From Coriaria nepalensis (Eukaryota > Streptophyta > Magnoliopsida > Cucurbitales > Coriariaceae): a DNA stretch of 64,000 nucleotides. The DNA lies in contig CP114487.1 in NCBI GenBank assembly GCA_027186245.1, positions 8,551,001 through 8,615,000 on the forward strand. Reading direction: 5' to 3'. Made by a program: the position numbers and the translations under genes. Under the pieces are notes generated by a model. It saw nothing but the letters and a program-made list of their open reading frames with translations. It had not been told where the DNA came from and ran no database searches. The stretch's first letter is position 1; each line of letters opens with the position of its first letter. Shown piece by piece: positions 62,168 to 64,000 of this stretch.

Positions 62168-63971
62168 ATGGCCATGGCGGAGGGGAACGACTCTGTTTCT
62201 GTCGATATGGAGAAGATCTATCTTGGTGGAAAGGTGTGTTTACTTTGCATTTTCTCGGTCGAATCATATTGTTTTAAACGAATCAAGAATTTGATTCCTG
62301 TATTTGATTTGTTTATGATATGTGCTGAGAAGAATTCGAAGATGGATTTAAAATGAATAGTCTTGAATTTCTGTACCAGAAATTTTCTTTGTGGATTCCA
62401 TTAGTTTCAAGATCACTTGTTTAAGTAGTTTTTTTATTTTATTCTCCTTGACAATTAGGGATGAAGAAATTAAAAAGTTTTGTTAATAGAAGATTTGGGG
62501 ATGGGGGGGGGGGGGTTTGTAAATGCTAGATCTTCAGCTTCTTTTGCGGTCGGCGAAATTCTTTTATCTTCTTACATTCCATTGACTAATGGTTCTTTGA
62601 TCAGTTTGAGTCAAATATAACTTTTTGTGTATGAATTACGTGACCCTCTTTTCTAATCTCGTAACCGAAGGATATTTTCTGTAAATCTTTTTTCTTCTTA
62701 GACTCGCAGCTGTATCTTTTGACTTCCATGGTTATATTCGTTTTCAGCTCTAATTTTTTGTTTGTAGCTCATTATTATCACTTGTTATTCAACAGGAGCA
62801 CTTCATTCAAACTGGCTGTGGTTCTGTGTCTGTTATAGTCTATGGTGACCAAGACAAGCCAGCTCTAATTACTTATCCTGATTTGGCTCTAAACTGTAAG
62901 TTCAATGCTGTTTTATTATTTTCTTCACTTATCATTTCATTCAATGATGTTTGATCCCAAAGGAACTGATGAATTCCACGTCCTATGTGAGGCCACTGAA
63001 CACATATTGAAAGAAATTATTTCCACACCACTCCCCCGCCCCCCTCTCTTCCTCCTCAAGCGGGCGGAGAGGGTGGTCTCTCTTGTTAATATAAATTTAT
63101 GATTTATGATCTTCTACCATTCCTTTTTTTTTTTCTCCTTCTAAAATGAATTTCTTTTTGCAGATATGTCTTGTTTTCAAGGGCTATTCTTCTGTCCTGA
63201 AGCAGCTTCTTTGCTGCTCCACAATTTCTGTATATACCACATTAGCCCTCCCGGACATGAGGTCAGTGATTCAGTTAATTTGAGTGCTTTTGTATAAATT
63301 ATCATTGTTCCTTTCACACTTTTTTAAAAAAAAAACTTTGGACCAATATGTGTCTTGCTTGAATGCCATTATTCAATTAGTTTTCTGGCCCTTTCACAAG
63401 AGTTATTGCAGTTGGGAGCAGCTGCTATTTGTCAGGATAAACGTGTGCCTTCTGCTGAAGACTTAGCTGATCAGATTCTTGAGGTTCTCAACTATTTTGG
63501 GTAATATTCTATTCTCTTCCTCTCAATTTTTCAGATTTTTTTTTCTTTTCCTTTTTGGATTCTGATATGTCGTTCTTTTCAGGCTTGGTGCAGTGATGTG
63601 CATGGGAGTAACAGCGGGTGCATACATCCTTACTCTATTTGCGGTAGGTATTTTCAATATTTGTGTGTGTTAGTAGTATATTTGGAATTGCATTGCTTAT
63701 AATTACTAATTCGGACTTTGTTTTACAGTTAAAATATAGAGAACGTGTTCTTGGTCTAATTCTTGTATCCCCTTTGTGCAAGTCTCCCTCTTGGACCGAG
63801 TGGCTTTATAATAAGGTACCTTCTGTAGCCCAGTTTGGTTAAATGCAAGAGAGTTTATTATTGACTCGTACTGAAGAACATTTGTAACCATAGGTGATGT
63901 CAAATTTGTTGTACTTCTATGGCATGTGCGGTTTGGTAAAAGAGTGTTTGCTTCAAAGATATTTCAGCAAG
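62168..63971 (+). CDS. NDL / NDRG-family protein, 5' part (cut by right edge)
   Basis: Seven exons are visible (62168-62233, 62796-62895, 63164-63261, 63412-63500, 63583-63643, 63729-63815, 63894-63971), all joining in phase. The gene continues past the window. The product starts [20 protein letters not shown], then [58 protein letters not shown] and [17 protein letters not shown], followed by [20 protein letters not shown]. This is the N-MYC downregulated-like (NDRG, SF21) family, which has an alpha/beta-hydrolase fold but no hydrolase activity. In Arabidopsis NDL proteins bind the G-protein beta subunit AGB1 and affect auxin transport. GVTAGAY replaces the GXSXG nucleophile elbow, as expected. 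A second Met (position 3) could also start. Confidence 0.95.
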
Positions 63972-64000
63972 GTAAAAGACGGTTCTTCAAACCCATTTCT

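Overview
The window looks like nuclear DNA of a eudicot plant. It has short exons with GT..AG introns in AT-rich DNA, plant-only families (myo-inositol oxygenase, RR-type tandem zinc finger, AG-peptide, ER-targeted LEA, CCoAOMT, NDL) and decayed plant transposons. Nothing read here fixes the genus. The Ulp1/DUF1985 remnants recall elements common in cucurbits, but that is only a weak inference. Exon boundaries were placed by hand from GT/AG sites, reading frame and recalled family sequences.

Bases 1-6350: the 5' part of a large glycine-rich secreted protein gene (minus, cut by the left edge) and a complete 11-exon myo-inositol oxygenase gene (minus). Bases 6800-26100 form a gene-poor block. 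It holds an LTR retrotransposon without coding capacity (7098-10754, tRNA-Asp-type primer site), a decayed Ulp1/DUF1985 element (plus, 16345-19030), mini- and microsatellites and long AT-rich stretches.

Bases 26250-42530 are gene-rich: an intronless RR-TZF CCCH gene, a truncated receptor-kinase pseudogene, a doubtful small secreted peptide ORF, an AG-peptide gene, an ER-retained LEA-like gene with G-box/ABRE motifs upstream, two paralogous ESCRT-III SNF7/VPS32 genes (minus) flanking a 40S ribosomal protein eS30 gene (plus), and a 60S ribosomal protein eL31 gene (minus). Both ribosomal genes carry TGGGCY (site II) motifs upstream, and eS30 also has a telo-box.

Bases 42700-44000 are a transposon graveyard: a Copia remnant fused to an exon fragment of a PQQL-like M16 peptidase, next to a LINE fragment. 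Bases 44400-55410 are again genic: a CCoAOMT-like methyltransferase, mitochondrial ATP synthase subunit g, an ER-luminal saposin-like (MSAP/canopy-type) protein, and divergent from it a 538-residue conserved plant protein of unknown function. Bases 55411-61600 hold a triplicated AT-rich repeat and a second Ulp1/DUF1985 remnant (minus). The right edge cuts an NDL (NDRG-like) gene on the plus strand.

The neighbouring genes do not form a pathway; this is ordinary plant gene order. The least explained items are the 538-residue protein, the Copia/M16 chimera, the intact VPS32 pair around eS30, and the repeated TTAACC-NN-GGTTAA palindromes upstream of two unrelated genes.
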